Assembly (NCBI RefSeq): GCF_010435915.1 | Contig: NZ_JAAFZH010000007.1 | Span: forward strand, 124,001 to 188,000 | Direction of reading: 5' to 3' | DNA length: 64,000 nucleotides | Origin: Spirosoma terrae | Lineage (GTDB): Bacteria; Bacteroidota; Bacteroidia; Cytophagales; Spirosomataceae | Notes under the pieces: model-generated | The model's database searches: none | Told to the model about the DNA's origin: nothing | What the model saw: only the letters and a program-made list of their open reading frames with translations | In this document: positions 33,991 through 42,540 of the stretch, piece after piece | Layout: every line of letters begins with the position of its first letter | Position numbering within the stretch: position 1 is the stretch's first letter | Translations under genes and position numbers: made by a program

Positions 33991-35247
33991 TTATCCTTTT
34001 ATGGCGTGATCCGTTTTTACATCCTGCCCCGACCAGATCTTTTTCGATGTCCAGTCCGTAGATGGATCAGACCAGAAAGGCTCGGATGCGGGTAAGCCCA
34101 AGGCTACAAAGGCTACCGAACACAGATACAAGCTCCCTGTTGAAATATACGTTTCGCCAATGGACGGCTGATGACCACATAAGCCAATTTGTAGCCATCC
34201 TTTCGAATCAAAGGTATTCGAAGCATCCATTGTTCGCCGAATAACGGCCGTCAAGGCAGACCGAACCTGTCCAGGTGTGATTTCGATTGGCAGGTTATTC
34301 TGAAGCGCAACCTGCGATAACAGTTGAAAAGCCCCACACCGATAGGCCAGCGAACGGCCAAATGCCGCAAATGAGCCATCTGGCCCAATTAATCGTTCCT
34401 GAACAATAGCGTATCGCTGGGCACGTAGCAGTAAGCTTTCGTACAGTTTTTTGTCTGCTTTTCCGGCCTCCGTTAATGTTTTCACTACGTCCAGCAGCAT
34501 CGGCTGAATAACGTAGCTGTTATAATAATCCCAATGAAAATCAGGCCCATCACCGTATACACCATCCCCTTTATACCAGGCTTCATGTTGACGAATGGCA
34601 TAATCCATGCGCATTTCGTCGCCCGACCCGGTAAACTTCAGTAAAGCGGCTTCTACCATCGCACTGAATAAAAGCCAGTTATTGTAGCCCGGCTTTATAA
34701 CTCGAGTTAACTGTAACGCTTTAACCAGATTGGCCTGTTCCTCAGCACTTAGTGCACTCCACAGCCTGGGAGCACGTAGCAGTCCGTGCGCTAAGAAAGC
34801 AGCATCCACCAACGGCTGGCCCCCTTTCGTAAAATTCAGATAATCGGGCGACTGTGGATTGACACCGTTAGCAATTGACTTCCAGGTAAGATCAAAAAAT
34901 CGTTGCCGTATCCGTCCCTCTGGCGAATCATCGATTTCCAATTGCAACCAGGGAGCTAAACCAGCTACCGTACGCCCCAAGGCCTCCAGATGTGAAACAG
35001 CGTTTCGGCTATCCTCCTGCCCCGGTACCGACTCAACCGGCATGGTCTCTCTCAGACGATTGGCCGACAAAGCCACTAAAACCGGCTCAACGATCTTACC
35101 CAATGTCTGTATCCAGTAAGATCGATCATCGTTCGTGTTACGTTCATCTACACTAGGCCTTACCTTGTCCAATACTGGTATTTCATTGCCTATCTGTAAC
35201 GTTGCTGGTACTGCTGCCACCAGCCGGGCGAAGGTCCGCCGTTTCAT
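33991..35247 (-). CDS. DUF2264 domain protein, probably exported
   Basis: 418 residues. The N-terminus MKRRTFARLVAAVPATLQ has twin basic residues and a short hydrophobic stretch, suggesting export (possibly Tat). The rest matches the DUF2264 pattern: AGLAPWLQLE, NFTKGGQPLVDAAFLAHGLLRAP, NNWLLFSAMVEAALL, YGDGPDFHWDYYNSYVIQPMLLDV and a GRSLAYRCGAFQLLSQVAL segment, which suggests an alpha/alpha toroid glycan-active fold. Family members occur in polysaccharide-use loci, but there are no SusC/SusD genes here. Activity is not established from sequence. Confidence 0.85.
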   Translation of the reverse strand: MKRRTFARLVAAVPATLQIGNEIPVLDKVRPSVDERNTNDDRSYWIQTLGKIVEPVLVALSANRLRETMPVESVPGQEDSRNAVSHLEALGRTVAGLAPWLQLEIDDSPEGRIRQRFFDLTWKSIANGVNPQSPDYLNFTKGGQPLVDAAFLAHGLLRAPRLWSALSAEEQANLVKALQLTRVIKPGYNNWLLFSAMVEAALLKFTGSGDEMRMDYAIRQHEAWYKGDGVYGDGPDFHWDYYNSYVIQPMLLDVVKTLTEAGKADKKLYESLLLRAQRYAIVQERLIGPDGSFAAFGRSLAYRCGAFQLLSQVALQNNLPIEITPGQVRSALTAVIRRTMDASNTFDSKGWLQIGLCGHQPSIGETYISTGSLYLCSVAFVALGLPASEPFWSDPSTDWTSKKIWSGQDVKTDHAIKG

Positions 35248-35466
35248 ATCCTAATTGATGCTATAAACCACACTGCTTCACCATACTCGTTTTTGTAGCA
35301 AATTGTTAGTCGCTACGCTGCTAACTTACTACGTTGCTTCCAGTAAAGCACTGCGTGTTCGTTTTTACTCGTATTAAAACAGACGAACCAGAATCAAATC
35401 TATCTGCGCTGAAACGTTCACACGAGAAACGCTGTTACCTAGCTACACTCGCCATTTTTACGTTCT

Positions 35467-37242
35467 GTGAGCCAGGAAACAAAAAACACCGAATCGTCGG
35501 CCGGTCGAATTTTCGACTGGGATATCCTTCGGCGGTTATACTCATTTGTCAAGCCTTATCAAGGCCGCTTTTATCTTCTTATTGGTGTTATTCTGCTGTC
35601 AGCCTGTCTGGCCCCGTTGACGCCACTTCTTATTCGATATACCATCGATAACGTAATTGCCGCTGCCGACTACCAACGACTGACGTTTATGCTCATCGTG
35701 ATGATTGGCGTTCTGGTTGTTCAGGCAATTATTCAGTTTTCAAATACCTATCTATCGGGGTGGTTGGGGCAGTATATTATTCGCGATATCCGTGTACAGC
35801 TTTATCGTAAAATCCTTCAACTCCGGCTCAAATTCTTCGATAATACGCCTATAGGTCGACTGGTTACCCGATCCATTTCAGATGTTGAAACTCTTGCCGA
35901 TGTATTCAGCGAGGGCATGGCCGCCATTGCCGGTGATATTCTCCAGCTGGTTCTAATTATCGGCGTTATGTTCTACACCGATTGGCGATTGGCAGCCATC
36001 AGCCTGTCGACAATTCCGCTGATGCTCTTTAGTACGTATGTCTTCAAAGAGAAAATCAAAAAATCATTCAATGAAGTACGTACTGCTGTAGCCAACCTGA
36101 ACTCCTTTGTGCAGGAACACATTACCGGCATGAATATCGTGCAGATATTTGGTAGTGAGAAAATAGAGGCTGAAAAATTCCGGACAATCAATGCCGAACA
36201 CCGCGATGCCAACATTCGCTCCATCTGGTATTATTCAGTGTATTACCCGGTCGCCGATATTATTTCAGCCGTTGCCGTTGGGCTGGTTGTCTGGTACGGT
36301 GCCAAACAGATTATTACTGACGACATTACGTTTGGTACGGTAACGGCCTTTGTAATGTTTATTAACCTGTTTTTCCGGCCAATTCGTATGCTGGCTGATC
36401 GCTTCAATACGTTGCAGATGGGTATTGTAAGTACTGACCGGATTATTAAGCTATTGGACAGCGACGACTTTACAGTCAATAATGGCAATTATGCTCCATC
36501 GACCATAAATGGAGACGTAGTGTTCGACAACGTATGGTTTGCTTACAACAACGAAGATTGGGTATTACGCGATATTTCATTCCGTGTTAAGGCTGGCGAG
36601 ACAATCGCATTTGTTGGAGCTACAGGAGCCGGTAAATCGTCCATTATCAATTTGCTGAGCCGTTTCTACGATATTAATAAAGGAGAAATTAAGGTCGACG
36701 GCGTTGATGTGCACGATTATGAACTAGGACATTTACGACGTAACATTGGTGTCGTCTTGCAGGATGTCTTTTTGTTTTCCGACACGATAGAGAATAACAT
36801 TACGTTAGGCGACAAGAAAATCAGCCACGAAAAAATGATCGAAGCCGCCAAACTGGTTGGTGTTCATGATTTCATCGAACGGTTGCCGGGTGGTTATCAA
36901 TATAACGTAATGGAACGCGGATCAACCTTGTCAGTCGGTCAGCGTCAGTTGATTTCGTTCGTAAGGGCTATGGTCCAGGACCCTAAAATTATTGTTCTGG
37001 ACGAAGCAACATCGTCTGTCGATACCGAAACGGAAGAGATGATTCAGAATGCCATTGGCAAGCTGATGAAAGGGCGTACGGCTATTGTAATTGCTCACCG
37101 CTTATCCACCATCCAAAAAGCAGACAAGATCATTGTGGTCGATAAAGGTCATATTGTTGAGCAGGGAAATCACGAAGAGCTTCTTCAGCATGAAGGCTTT
37201 TATGCTAATCTATACCGTATGCAATACAAGGAGGTAGTCTAA
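35467..37242 (+). CDS. ABC exporter, fused permease/ATPase (MsbA-like)
   Basis: 591 residues, beginning at a GTG (35467); no in-frame ATG precedes the first helix. Six membrane helices occupy about 25-320 (FYLLIGVILLSACLAPLTPLLI is the first). The ATPase follows: Walker A GATGAGKSS (about 384-392), Q-loop VLQDVFLFSD, signature LSVGQRQL (488-495), Walker B IIVLDEA (about 507-513), H-loop IAHRLST. It works as a homodimer and exports lipids, peptides or drugs; the substrate is unknown. The spacer 35248-35466 has no gene and no clear promoter box. Confidence 0.93.
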   Translation: MSQETKNTESSAGRIFDWDILRRLYSFVKPYQGRFYLLIGVILLSACLAPLTPLLIRYTIDNVIAAADYQRLTFMLIVMIGVLVVQAIIQFSNTYLSGWLGQYIIRDIRVQLYRKILQLRLKFFDNTPIGRLVTRSISDVETLADVFSEGMAAIAGDILQLVLIIGVMFYTDWRLAAISLSTIPLMLFSTYVFKEKIKKSFNEVRTAVANLNSFVQEHITGMNIVQIFGSEKIEAEKFRTINAEHRDANIRSIWYYSVYYPVADIISAVAVGLVVWYGAKQIITDDITFGTVTAFVMFINLFFRPIRMLADRFNTLQMGIVSTDRIIKLLDSDDFTVNNGNYAPSTINGDVVFDNVWFAYNNEDWVLRDISFRVKAGETIAFVGATGAGKSSIINLLSRFYDINKGEIKVDGVDVHDYELGHLRRNIGVVLQDVFLFSDTIENNITLGDKKISHEKMIEAAKLVGVHDFIERLPGGYQYNVMERGSTLSVGQRQLISFVRAMVQDPKIIVLDEATSSVDTETEEMIQNAIGKLMKGRTAIVIAHRLSTIQKADKIIVVDKGHIVEQGNHEELLQHEGFYANLYRMQYKEVV

Positions 37243-37263
37243 TAGTGTATCAACGCTTATCTC

Positions 37264-37312
37264 TACAAATCAGAGGGCCAACCGAAGTTTTCGGTTGGCC
37301 CTCTGATTTGTA
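37264..37312. terminator. Perfect 22-bp hairpin between convergent genes
   Basis: Arms 37264-37285 and 37291-37312 are exact reverse complements, loop AGTTT, GC-rich core. It lies between the ABC exporter and the convergent 99-residue gene; bidirectional termination is likely. Confidence 0.8.
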
Positions 37313-37326
37313 AAACTATTCCTTAT

Positions 37327-37626
37327 TTACGCTTGAGAGTCTTCAGGAGCATCTCCTTCAGCTACGACACTATGCGCAGCTGCATTAGGCGTATCGTTCG
37401 TTATACCGGGTCCACTGCCATCAATCGCATAGGCAATTGAATCAGCAAGGTTATCGGGAGATATTTTGGCAAGTTCTGCTGGCTGTTCAACCGCTTTCGG
37501 GTATTGCTCTCCTACTTGCTGATTGATTATTTCCTCATCAGCATTTGGATCGTTGTCCATCACAGATGGAACCTGGCTCGAACTTTTACCAGAAGTATCG
37601 ACAATATCCGGGGTAAGTTGCCGCAT
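37327..37626 (-). CDS. Hypothetical acidic protein, 99 residues
   Basis: Not recognised. The product is rich in Asp, Glu, Pro, Ser and Ala, has no membrane segment or cysteine, and looks intrinsically disordered (for example DNDPNADEEIINQQVGEQYP). It follows the CNNM/CorC gene by 66 nt on the same strand and may be co-transcribed with it. Its size, its clean start and its position between a gene and a terminator support a real gene, but not strongly. Confidence 0.5.
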   Translation of the reverse strand: MRQLTPDIVDTSGKSSSQVPSVMDNDPNADEEIINQQVGEQYPKAVEQPAELAKISPDNLADSIAYAIDGSGPGITNDTPNAAAHSVVAEGDAPEDSQA

Positions 37627-37692
37627 GGCTATTGATGAGTTTGGTACATCCTCAATAACCTATAAACGATACTGACTGTTTAAAAATCAGCC

Positions 37693-38982
37693 TCATTCTT
37701 CCCCTATCCGACGTACCAGAATTTTATCAATCCGGCTCTTATCCATATCCACTATTTCAAACCTAAAGGCCTGCCAAACAAACGACTCTCCAGTTTGAGG
37801 AATATCCTTTAAAATATGTAAAGCAAAGCCTCCTAACGTATCAAAACCGGTAAGTTCACGTCTTGCCTGGGCCGTAATCGTGATGTTAAAGTATGATATA
37901 AAATCTTCAAAAGGTAACTGGGCGTCAATCAAAAAACTACCGTCTTCCCGCTCCCGGATTTCATAATCAGGATACGTATCGTCATTAATATCACCCACCA
38001 GTACGTCCAGAATGTCGTTCAAGGTAACGATTCCTAAGACACCTCCATACTCATCAACAATCATACCCACATACTGGCGACGCTCCCGAAAACGCTCAAG
38101 CACTTGATAGGCCCGATTATTTTCGGGTACAAATAGTGCCTCCCGTTTAATTTCGTCAAGGCGCATCAATTCCGTATCGAGATCCTTGCCAAGGAAATCT
38201 TTCGAATAAATTAACCCCACAACCTCATCTACACTTCCGTTGCAGAGCGGATAGATCGAATGCTTATAGTCTAGTACTTTCGCTTTATTTTCAGCGAGGT
38301 CGTCTTCCAGGTCCAGAAAAACAATCTCCTGCCGATTGGTCATCAACGATGTAATTTTTCGGTCGCCGAGTTGAAAAACATTCTGCACAATCTCCTGCTC
38401 GATTTCTTCAATGGCTCCGCCAGAAGTACCTTCCTGTATCAGACTTTTGATTTCTTCTTCCGTAACAGCGCTCTCGTTGGGTTTGATATTAAGTAGCTTT
38501 AGCAACAGATCACTGGAAAAAGTTAGTAGGGAGATGAACGGCGATGTAACCCGGGACAGTAAAATCATCGGACCTGCCATTGTTTTGGCAATTCCTTCAG
38601 GATTTGAAAGGCCAATCCGTTTAGGTACTAACTCGCCAAATACTAAGGACATATAGGTTAACAAGAGCAACACCAGCACTACAGCAATAGAATGAGCGTA
38701 TGGTGCGAGTACGTCGATTTGGGCGACAAACGCCTGCACATCGCCGGTTAACTTATCGCCCGAAAAAATACCGAGCAAAATACCGATCAACGTGATACCA
38801 ATCTGTACGGTCGATAAGAAGCGGTTCGGTGCATTCGATAATTCAAGGGCAACCTGCGCTCTTCGATCTCCATTTTTGGCTGCGGATTCCAGCTTTGATT
38901 TACGTGATGAAACAAGGGCAATTTCTGACATGGAAAACACACCATTCAGAAGTGTCAGCAGTAAGATTATAAGAAGTTCCAC
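37693..38982 (-). CDS. CNNM/CorC family protein (DUF21, CBS pair, CorC_HlyC)
   Basis: 429 residues, the hemolysin/TlyC-like group now linked to magnesium or other ion transport. The DUF21 membrane domain covers about 1-190 with three to four helices (MELLIILLLTLLNGVFSMSEIALVSS; TVQIGITLIGILLG). A CBS pair follows at about 205-330 (MTNRQEIVFLDLEDDL; MIVDEYGGVLGIVTLNDILD), then the CorC_HlyC domain at 345-425 (TLGGFALHILKDIPQTGESF). A second member of the family is at 60016. It is divergent from a NUDIX gene; a TATTTTTG -7 box lies at 39006-39013. Confidence 0.92.
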   Translation of the reverse strand: MELLIILLLTLLNGVFSMSEIALVSSRKSKLESAAKNGDRRAQVALELSNAPNRFLSTVQIGITLIGILLGIFSGDKLTGDVQAFVAQIDVLAPYAHSIAVVLVLLLLTYMSLVFGELVPKRIGLSNPEGIAKTMAGPMILLSRVTSPFISLLTFSSDLLLKLLNIKPNESAVTEEEIKSLIQEGTSGGAIEEIEQEIVQNVFQLGDRKITSLMTNRQEIVFLDLEDDLAENKAKVLDYKHSIYPLCNGSVDEVVGLIYSKDFLGKDLDTELMRLDEIKREALFVPENNRAYQVLERFRERRQYVGMIVDEYGGVLGIVTLNDILDVLVGDINDDTYPDYEIREREDGSFLIDAQLPFEDFISYFNITITAQARRELTGFDTLGGFALHILKDIPQTGESFVWQAFRFEIVDMDKSRIDKILVRRIGEE

Positions 38983-39005
38983 GAAGGGAGATGGTTGGCT
39001 TATCG

Positions 39006-39013
39006 CAAAAATA
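39006..39013 (-). promoter_or_regulatory. Probable -7 element for the CNNM/CorC gene
   Basis: TATTTTTG on the minus strand fits TAnnTTTG, 23 nt before the ATG at 38982. The -33 box is weak. Confidence 0.4.
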
Positions 39014-39099
39014 GCAAACGGAAATTGTTTCCAACGGGTAAACCCTGTAACAGACGCGGGTTTTTGCTATTTTTACCATTCGAACCGCAAAATGTACCG

Positions 39100-39813
39100 A
39101 TGATTGTTTTTATAAACGACCGCCCAATTCGGCTCGTTGGTCCAAAAGCTGCTTCTCAGCTTACCGAACCCTTGAAACAGGGGCCTTTCAATGATTTTGA
39201 TCGAATCGTTGATTCGAGGCTGGAAGTCCTAAAGGAAGATGCTTTGCAGGGCCATCTTCTAGTACTAAATACAACTCCCGCTACCATCGATAAACTCCTC
39301 TTATTACTCCAGAAAGCAAATGCTTCGCGCCTGCTTTCGATAACATTAGGATGTCTCGATAAGGATAGTTGCGAAACGGCTATTAAAAAGCCCTTCAAAA
39401 TAATTAAAGCAGCAGGTGGGGTGGTTGTGAAGAACAACAATATACTACTCATATTCCGTAGGGGCGTATGGGACTTACCCAAAGGTAAATTAGACGATGG
39501 CGAATCATCCCGGCAGGGTGCCGCCCGCGAAGTAGAGGAGGAAACCGGTGTTCGGGTGTCGGTTGGAGAACGTATCTGCACTACCTGGCATACCTATACC
39601 CTGAACGGCAGCCGCATTCTGAAACGGACGAAATGGTATCGAATGAGTTCGCGGGATGATAGCCGCATGGCTCCTCAGGCCGATGAAGACATCGAGAAGC
39701 TCGCCTGGCTCGACCCACGTCAAACCAAGTTAGCCCTTACCAACTCATTTAGCTCCATCCGCTACGTGATCGAGTCAATGAGTAACTCTGTAAATCAGTC
39801 TATCGATAAGTAA
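39100..39813 (+). CDS. NUDIX hydrolase with N-terminal extension
   Basis: 237 residues from the ATG at 39100 (MIVFINDRPIRLV); a longer frame to 38995 reads as spacer. Residues 1-105 are an added domain I do not recognise. The NUDIX fold starts at about 108 (AAGGVVVKNNNILLI) and holds a complete Nudix box, GKLDDGESSRQGAAREVEEETGV, with the metal-binding REVEEE. It hydrolyses a nucleoside-diphosphate-linked compound; the substrate is not known. One base separates its stop from the convergent end of coaD. Confidence 0.88.
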   Translation: MIVFINDRPIRLVGPKAASQLTEPLKQGPFNDFDRIVDSRLEVLKEDALQGHLLVLNTTPATIDKLLLLLQKANASRLLSITLGCLDKDSCETAIKKPFKIIKAAGGVVVKNNNILLIFRRGVWDLPKGKLDDGESSRQGAAREVEEETGVRVSVGERICTTWHTYTLNGSRILKRTKWYRMSSRDDSRMAPQADEDIEKLAWLDPRQTKLALTNSFSSIRYVIESMSNSVNQSIDK

Positions 39814-39814
39814 T

Positions 39815-40288
39815 TTAATGACCCAGTGGATGGGCTTCCAGCTTGTACGGCAGAAACTCATCCACCTGCTGTCCATACCGGTGTAATTCGCGAATGATGC
39901 TCGAACTAATTGGAGCCAGATGAGGAGAAGTAATTAGGAAAACCGTTTCTACCTCATCGTAGATATATCGGTTCACCTGAGAAATACCGTTCTCGTACTC
40001 AAAATCTGTCGTATTCCGTAAACCACGTAGCAAAAACCTGGCCCCGGCTTCCCGAGCCACAGAAGCGGTTAAATCATCGTAGCTGATTACACGTACGGCC
40101 GGATAATCCCTGAACGCTTCTTCAATTAAATGAATCATCTGTTCTAGTGGGAAGTAGCGTTCTTTACGAGGATTTCTGCCGATTCCAATAATTACTTCAT
40201 CGAATAAGCGAAGTCCACGCAACACAATATCTTCATGGCCTTTGGTAAAAGGATCGAACGAACCAGGGAATAGAGCAATACGCTTCAT
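39815..40288 (-). CDS. coaD: Pantetheine-phosphate adenylyltransferase
   Basis: 157 residues, usual length. It makes dephospho-CoA from phosphopantetheine and ATP. Signature parts: the start RIALFPGSFDPFTKGHEDI with the TxGH nucleotide motif, LLRGLRNTTDFEYE, and the ISSSIIRE phosphate loop near 128-135. The upstream neighbour encodes a DUF3822 protein, a pairing common in Bacteroidota. A -7 box (TAACTTTG) is at 40314-40321. Confidence 0.97.
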   Translation of the reverse strand: MKRIALFPGSFDPFTKGHEDIVLRGLRLFDEVIIGIGRNPRKERYFPLEQMIHLIEEAFRDYPAVRVISYDDLTASVAREAGARFLLRGLRNTTDFEYENGISQVNRYIYDEVETVFLITSPHLAPISSSIIRELHRYGQQVDEFLPYKLEAHPLGH

Positions 40289-40313
40289 AGAGTTATGAAT
40301 TAACCTTTGGCCA

Positions 40314-40321
40314 CAAAGTTA
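40314..40321 (-). promoter_or_regulatory. Probable -7 element for coaD
   Basis: TAACTTTG on the minus strand fits TAnnTTTG and lies 25 nt before the coaD ATG. No clear -33 box. Confidence 0.45.
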
Positions 40322-40341
40322 TTTGCTCTTTGGTGTAAACC

Positions 40342-41232
40342 TCACTCACTCAATAAAGAAAGTCCAAACAGGCTTAAATATCGATGCTCGGGCAGGTCAT
40401 CGAACTCATCTGCCAGTTTCAGGCTTGTAGGCGAATGGCCAAATGATAAGTTGGGCAAAAACCGGCTTAACGTAGTATAGGACTCCGCAAATGGCGTAAT
40501 TTCACCGTAGAGATAAATATTAGCTTCGGCCGGCGGAAGGCCCATTTCATCCAGCACATACAGGACGTAATAAGCCAGATCCTGTACATTTTTATACCCA
40601 AACCGATTGCAGTATATCAATTGTTTCTCTCTACGGTATAGTATCGACACAAACTCGTCTTCAAAATAAAACCACATATTGTGTGGTGTCATGATGTGTC
40701 GATCCAGTTCGGCAGTTGCCTGAATCAGGGAACCAATCTGGTGAACAAATACGGATGGCTGTAACGGGTACACCCCTGAAAAATAATCAACGAGCGGATG
40801 TTCCAGATTGAAAATGGATAAGAACCCTTCACTTTCATGAGCGTATGACTGGGCAAACTCATGCGCAGGCAGGGCACTTCCCCGCATCAGCGATAGGTAG
40901 CTACTGGCGTATTCTTTCCGAAAAATTGGCTTGGGAACAATAGTAAACGACGACGAATTGACACCGATACGAATTTCCTGCCACGGTCCCGCCGAAAGAA
41001 TAGGATGGTGCCGAAAAACATCAGGCAGAATCTCCGTCAATGGCCGGTCGGTCAGCAACGAAGGGAACGTATAATCTTCCAGATAGCTAGCTTTCCGACG
41101 TGAATCCTGCACCAGAAACCGAAATCGATCGCGCCCAACCTCCATACACAGAACAGATTTAGCTGTTTTGGTAGGATCAAATGAGCTTGAATGAATAATT
41201 ACGGTTGGAGTAAGGGTCACATTAATTTGCAC
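40342..41232 (-). CDS. DUF3822 family protein
   Basis: 296 residues, no signal or membrane segment. It fits DUF3822 of Bacteroidota, a family predicted to share an actin-like ATPase fold, which I infer from the two-part alpha/beta layout (FRFLVQDSRRKASYLEDYTFPS; NMWFYFEDEFVSILYRREKQLIYCNRFGYKNVQDLAYYVLYVLDEMGL; NIYLYGEITPFAE). In many genomes it sits beside coaD and an rRNA methyltransferase; here coaD is 53 nt downstream and no methyltransferase is seen. Molecular function unknown. Confidence 0.82.
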   Translation of the reverse strand: MQINVTLTPTVIIHSSSFDPTKTAKSVLCMEVGRDRFRFLVQDSRRKASYLEDYTFPSLLTDRPLTEILPDVFRHHPILSAGPWQEIRIGVNSSSFTIVPKPIFRKEYASSYLSLMRGSALPAHEFAQSYAHESEGFLSIFNLEHPLVDYFSGVYPLQPSVFVHQIGSLIQATAELDRHIMTPHNMWFYFEDEFVSILYRREKQLIYCNRFGYKNVQDLAYYVLYVLDEMGLPPAEANIYLYGEITPFAESYTTLSRFLPNLSFGHSPTSLKLADEFDDLPEHRYLSLFGLSLLSE

Positions 41233-41341
41233 GGGTTCCTGGCAACTAAAAAGTAAGAAAAAGGAAGATTATCAAACTAAATCTAAGTTAACACTTCATT
41301 GACTTATTAAACCAAATACAAACAAAATAGGCTAAAAAACC

Positions 41342-41830
41342 TCAGTAACACAAATACCCGCGCAAACGAAACAAATCATCAATTGACTGGCAATTACGTA
41401 CTACAACATGCACAGAATCTTCCGGAAGACGTTTGATAGCATCAAATGACAGAAATTGAACGTCAGTAATCTGCTGGCTCTCTGCAGGCATTTCAGGATC
41501 ATACCCTTTCTGTAGTACCCCGCATACAATGTTTACCTGAAAGAAAAGCTCGATTGCATGTAAAGGATCGGCAATGAATTCATGAACAAACAGCAGTTCT
41601 CCTACATCAATAATCAAACCAGTTTCTTCCGAAAACTCCCGAATTAACGCATCATACGCCTTTTCTCCAAATTGCACGCCCCCACCCGGCGGGCTCCAGA
41701 ACGTACCGGCTGCTCCTAATCCCTGATGGTGTACGAGTAATAATCGATCCTCCTGACGACATAGTCCACAGACGCGTACACGCAATCGATTCCCATAAAC
41801 TTCCAGTACATTGTTCTGACTTGATACCAC
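41342..41830 (-). CDS. NUDIX hydrolase
   Basis: 162 residues, starting at a GTG (41830); no in-frame ATG lies between it and the conserved core. The Nudix box reads GGGVQFGEKAYDALIREFSEETGLIID, with the REFSEE metal ligands. The start RVRVCGLCRQEDRLLLVHHQG and the segment GTFWSPPGGGVQFGE are typical of small ADP-ribose or mutT-like enzymes. Substrate unknown. A TACCTTTG -7 box is at 41863-41870. Confidence 0.88.
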   Translation of the reverse strand: MVSSQNNVLEVYGNRLRVRVCGLCRQEDRLLLVHHQGLGAAGTFWSPPGGGVQFGEKAYDALIREFSEETGLIIDVGELLFVHEFIADPLHAIELFFQVNIVCGVLQKGYDPEMPAESQQITDVQFLSFDAIKRLPEDSVHVVVRNCQSIDDLFRLRGYLCY

Positions 41831-41862
41831 CTTATACTACCTTCATTTATGTATCGGGAGCG

Positions 41863-41870
41863 CAAAGGTA
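41863..41870 (-). promoter_or_regulatory. Probable -7 element for the NUDIX gene
   Basis: TACCTTTG on the minus strand, 32 nt before the GTG start. It supports a leader start close to this position. Confidence 0.45.
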
Positions 41871-41939
41871 GCCAAAAAAGGGTATGATAAGGTGCTTACA
41901 GATAGCTGCCAGGCTACGTACCCCATCATACCCCATACC

Positions 41940-42377
41940 CTAGTAAGGGCTGCCCGAAATATAACTTTCGAGTGAGTCAATACGGGTTTTCTGATCCCGC
42001 ATGATTGCTGTTACTACGTCATTGATGGAAATAATGCCCATCAACGTACCATTTTCCATCACGGGCAAATGCCGGATGTGGCGCTCTGACATAATTTCCA
42101 TACATTCATCAAGTCTTTGCTCCGGCTCAATCGTAATTACCCGCGATGTCATAACTTCGGCAACTCGCGTGTCGTTCGAATGCCTTCCCTTCAAAATCAC
42201 TTTACGGGCGTAGTCACGTTCCGAAAATATACCCGTCAGCCTACCCTCATCAACAACCAGTACAGCGCCGATATTCTTGTCCGCCATAACTTTGAGTGCG
42301 TCCAGAACGGTTTCATCAGACGATACAGAATAGAGGGCATTAATCGCTTTCCCCTGAAGAATTTGACGTATTTTCAT
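41940..42377 (-). CDS. CBS-domain pair protein
   Basis: 145 residues, a stand-alone Bateman module of two CBS domains: LQGKAINALYSVSSDETVLDALKVMADKNIGAVLVVDEGRLTGIFSERDYARKVI and VMTSRVITIEPEQRLDECMEIMSERHIRHLPVMENGTLMGIISINDVV. Such proteins bind adenine nucleotides and control partner enzymes or channels. No partner is fused or evident nearby. The repeat-like CATACCCCATACCC spacer at 41929-41940 abuts its 3' end. Confidence 0.9.
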   Translation of the reverse strand: MKIRQILQGKAINALYSVSSDETVLDALKVMADKNIGAVLVVDEGRLTGIFSERDYARKVILKGRHSNDTRVAEVMTSRVITIEPEQRLDECMEIMSERHIRHLPVMENGTLMGIISINDVVTAIMRDQKTRIDSLESYISGSPY

Positions 42378-42540
42378 GTATTAGAAGGAGTTAGTGGTGC
42401 TGTGAAGATAAACAAAAAGGAGAAAGCATGAAAGAGAGTATTGCGAAAGAAATAAAAAATAGTAGAAAATAAGCATTACACCTGTTTCTACCAGCTGATT
42501 ATATGCTTTTAGCTTTCCTGCTTTTTTTGTATATTGTAAC

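Noticed and set aside
38995-39099. N-terminal extension of the NUDIX protein
   Set aside because: Lys/Arg/Asn-rich residues encoded by AT-rich spacer, overlapping the CNNM promoter region; the ATG at 39100 is better.
41880-41933. Possible hairpin after the CBS gene region
   Set aside because: Only a 9-bp stem (GGGTATGAT/ATCATACCC) with a long loop; too weak to call.
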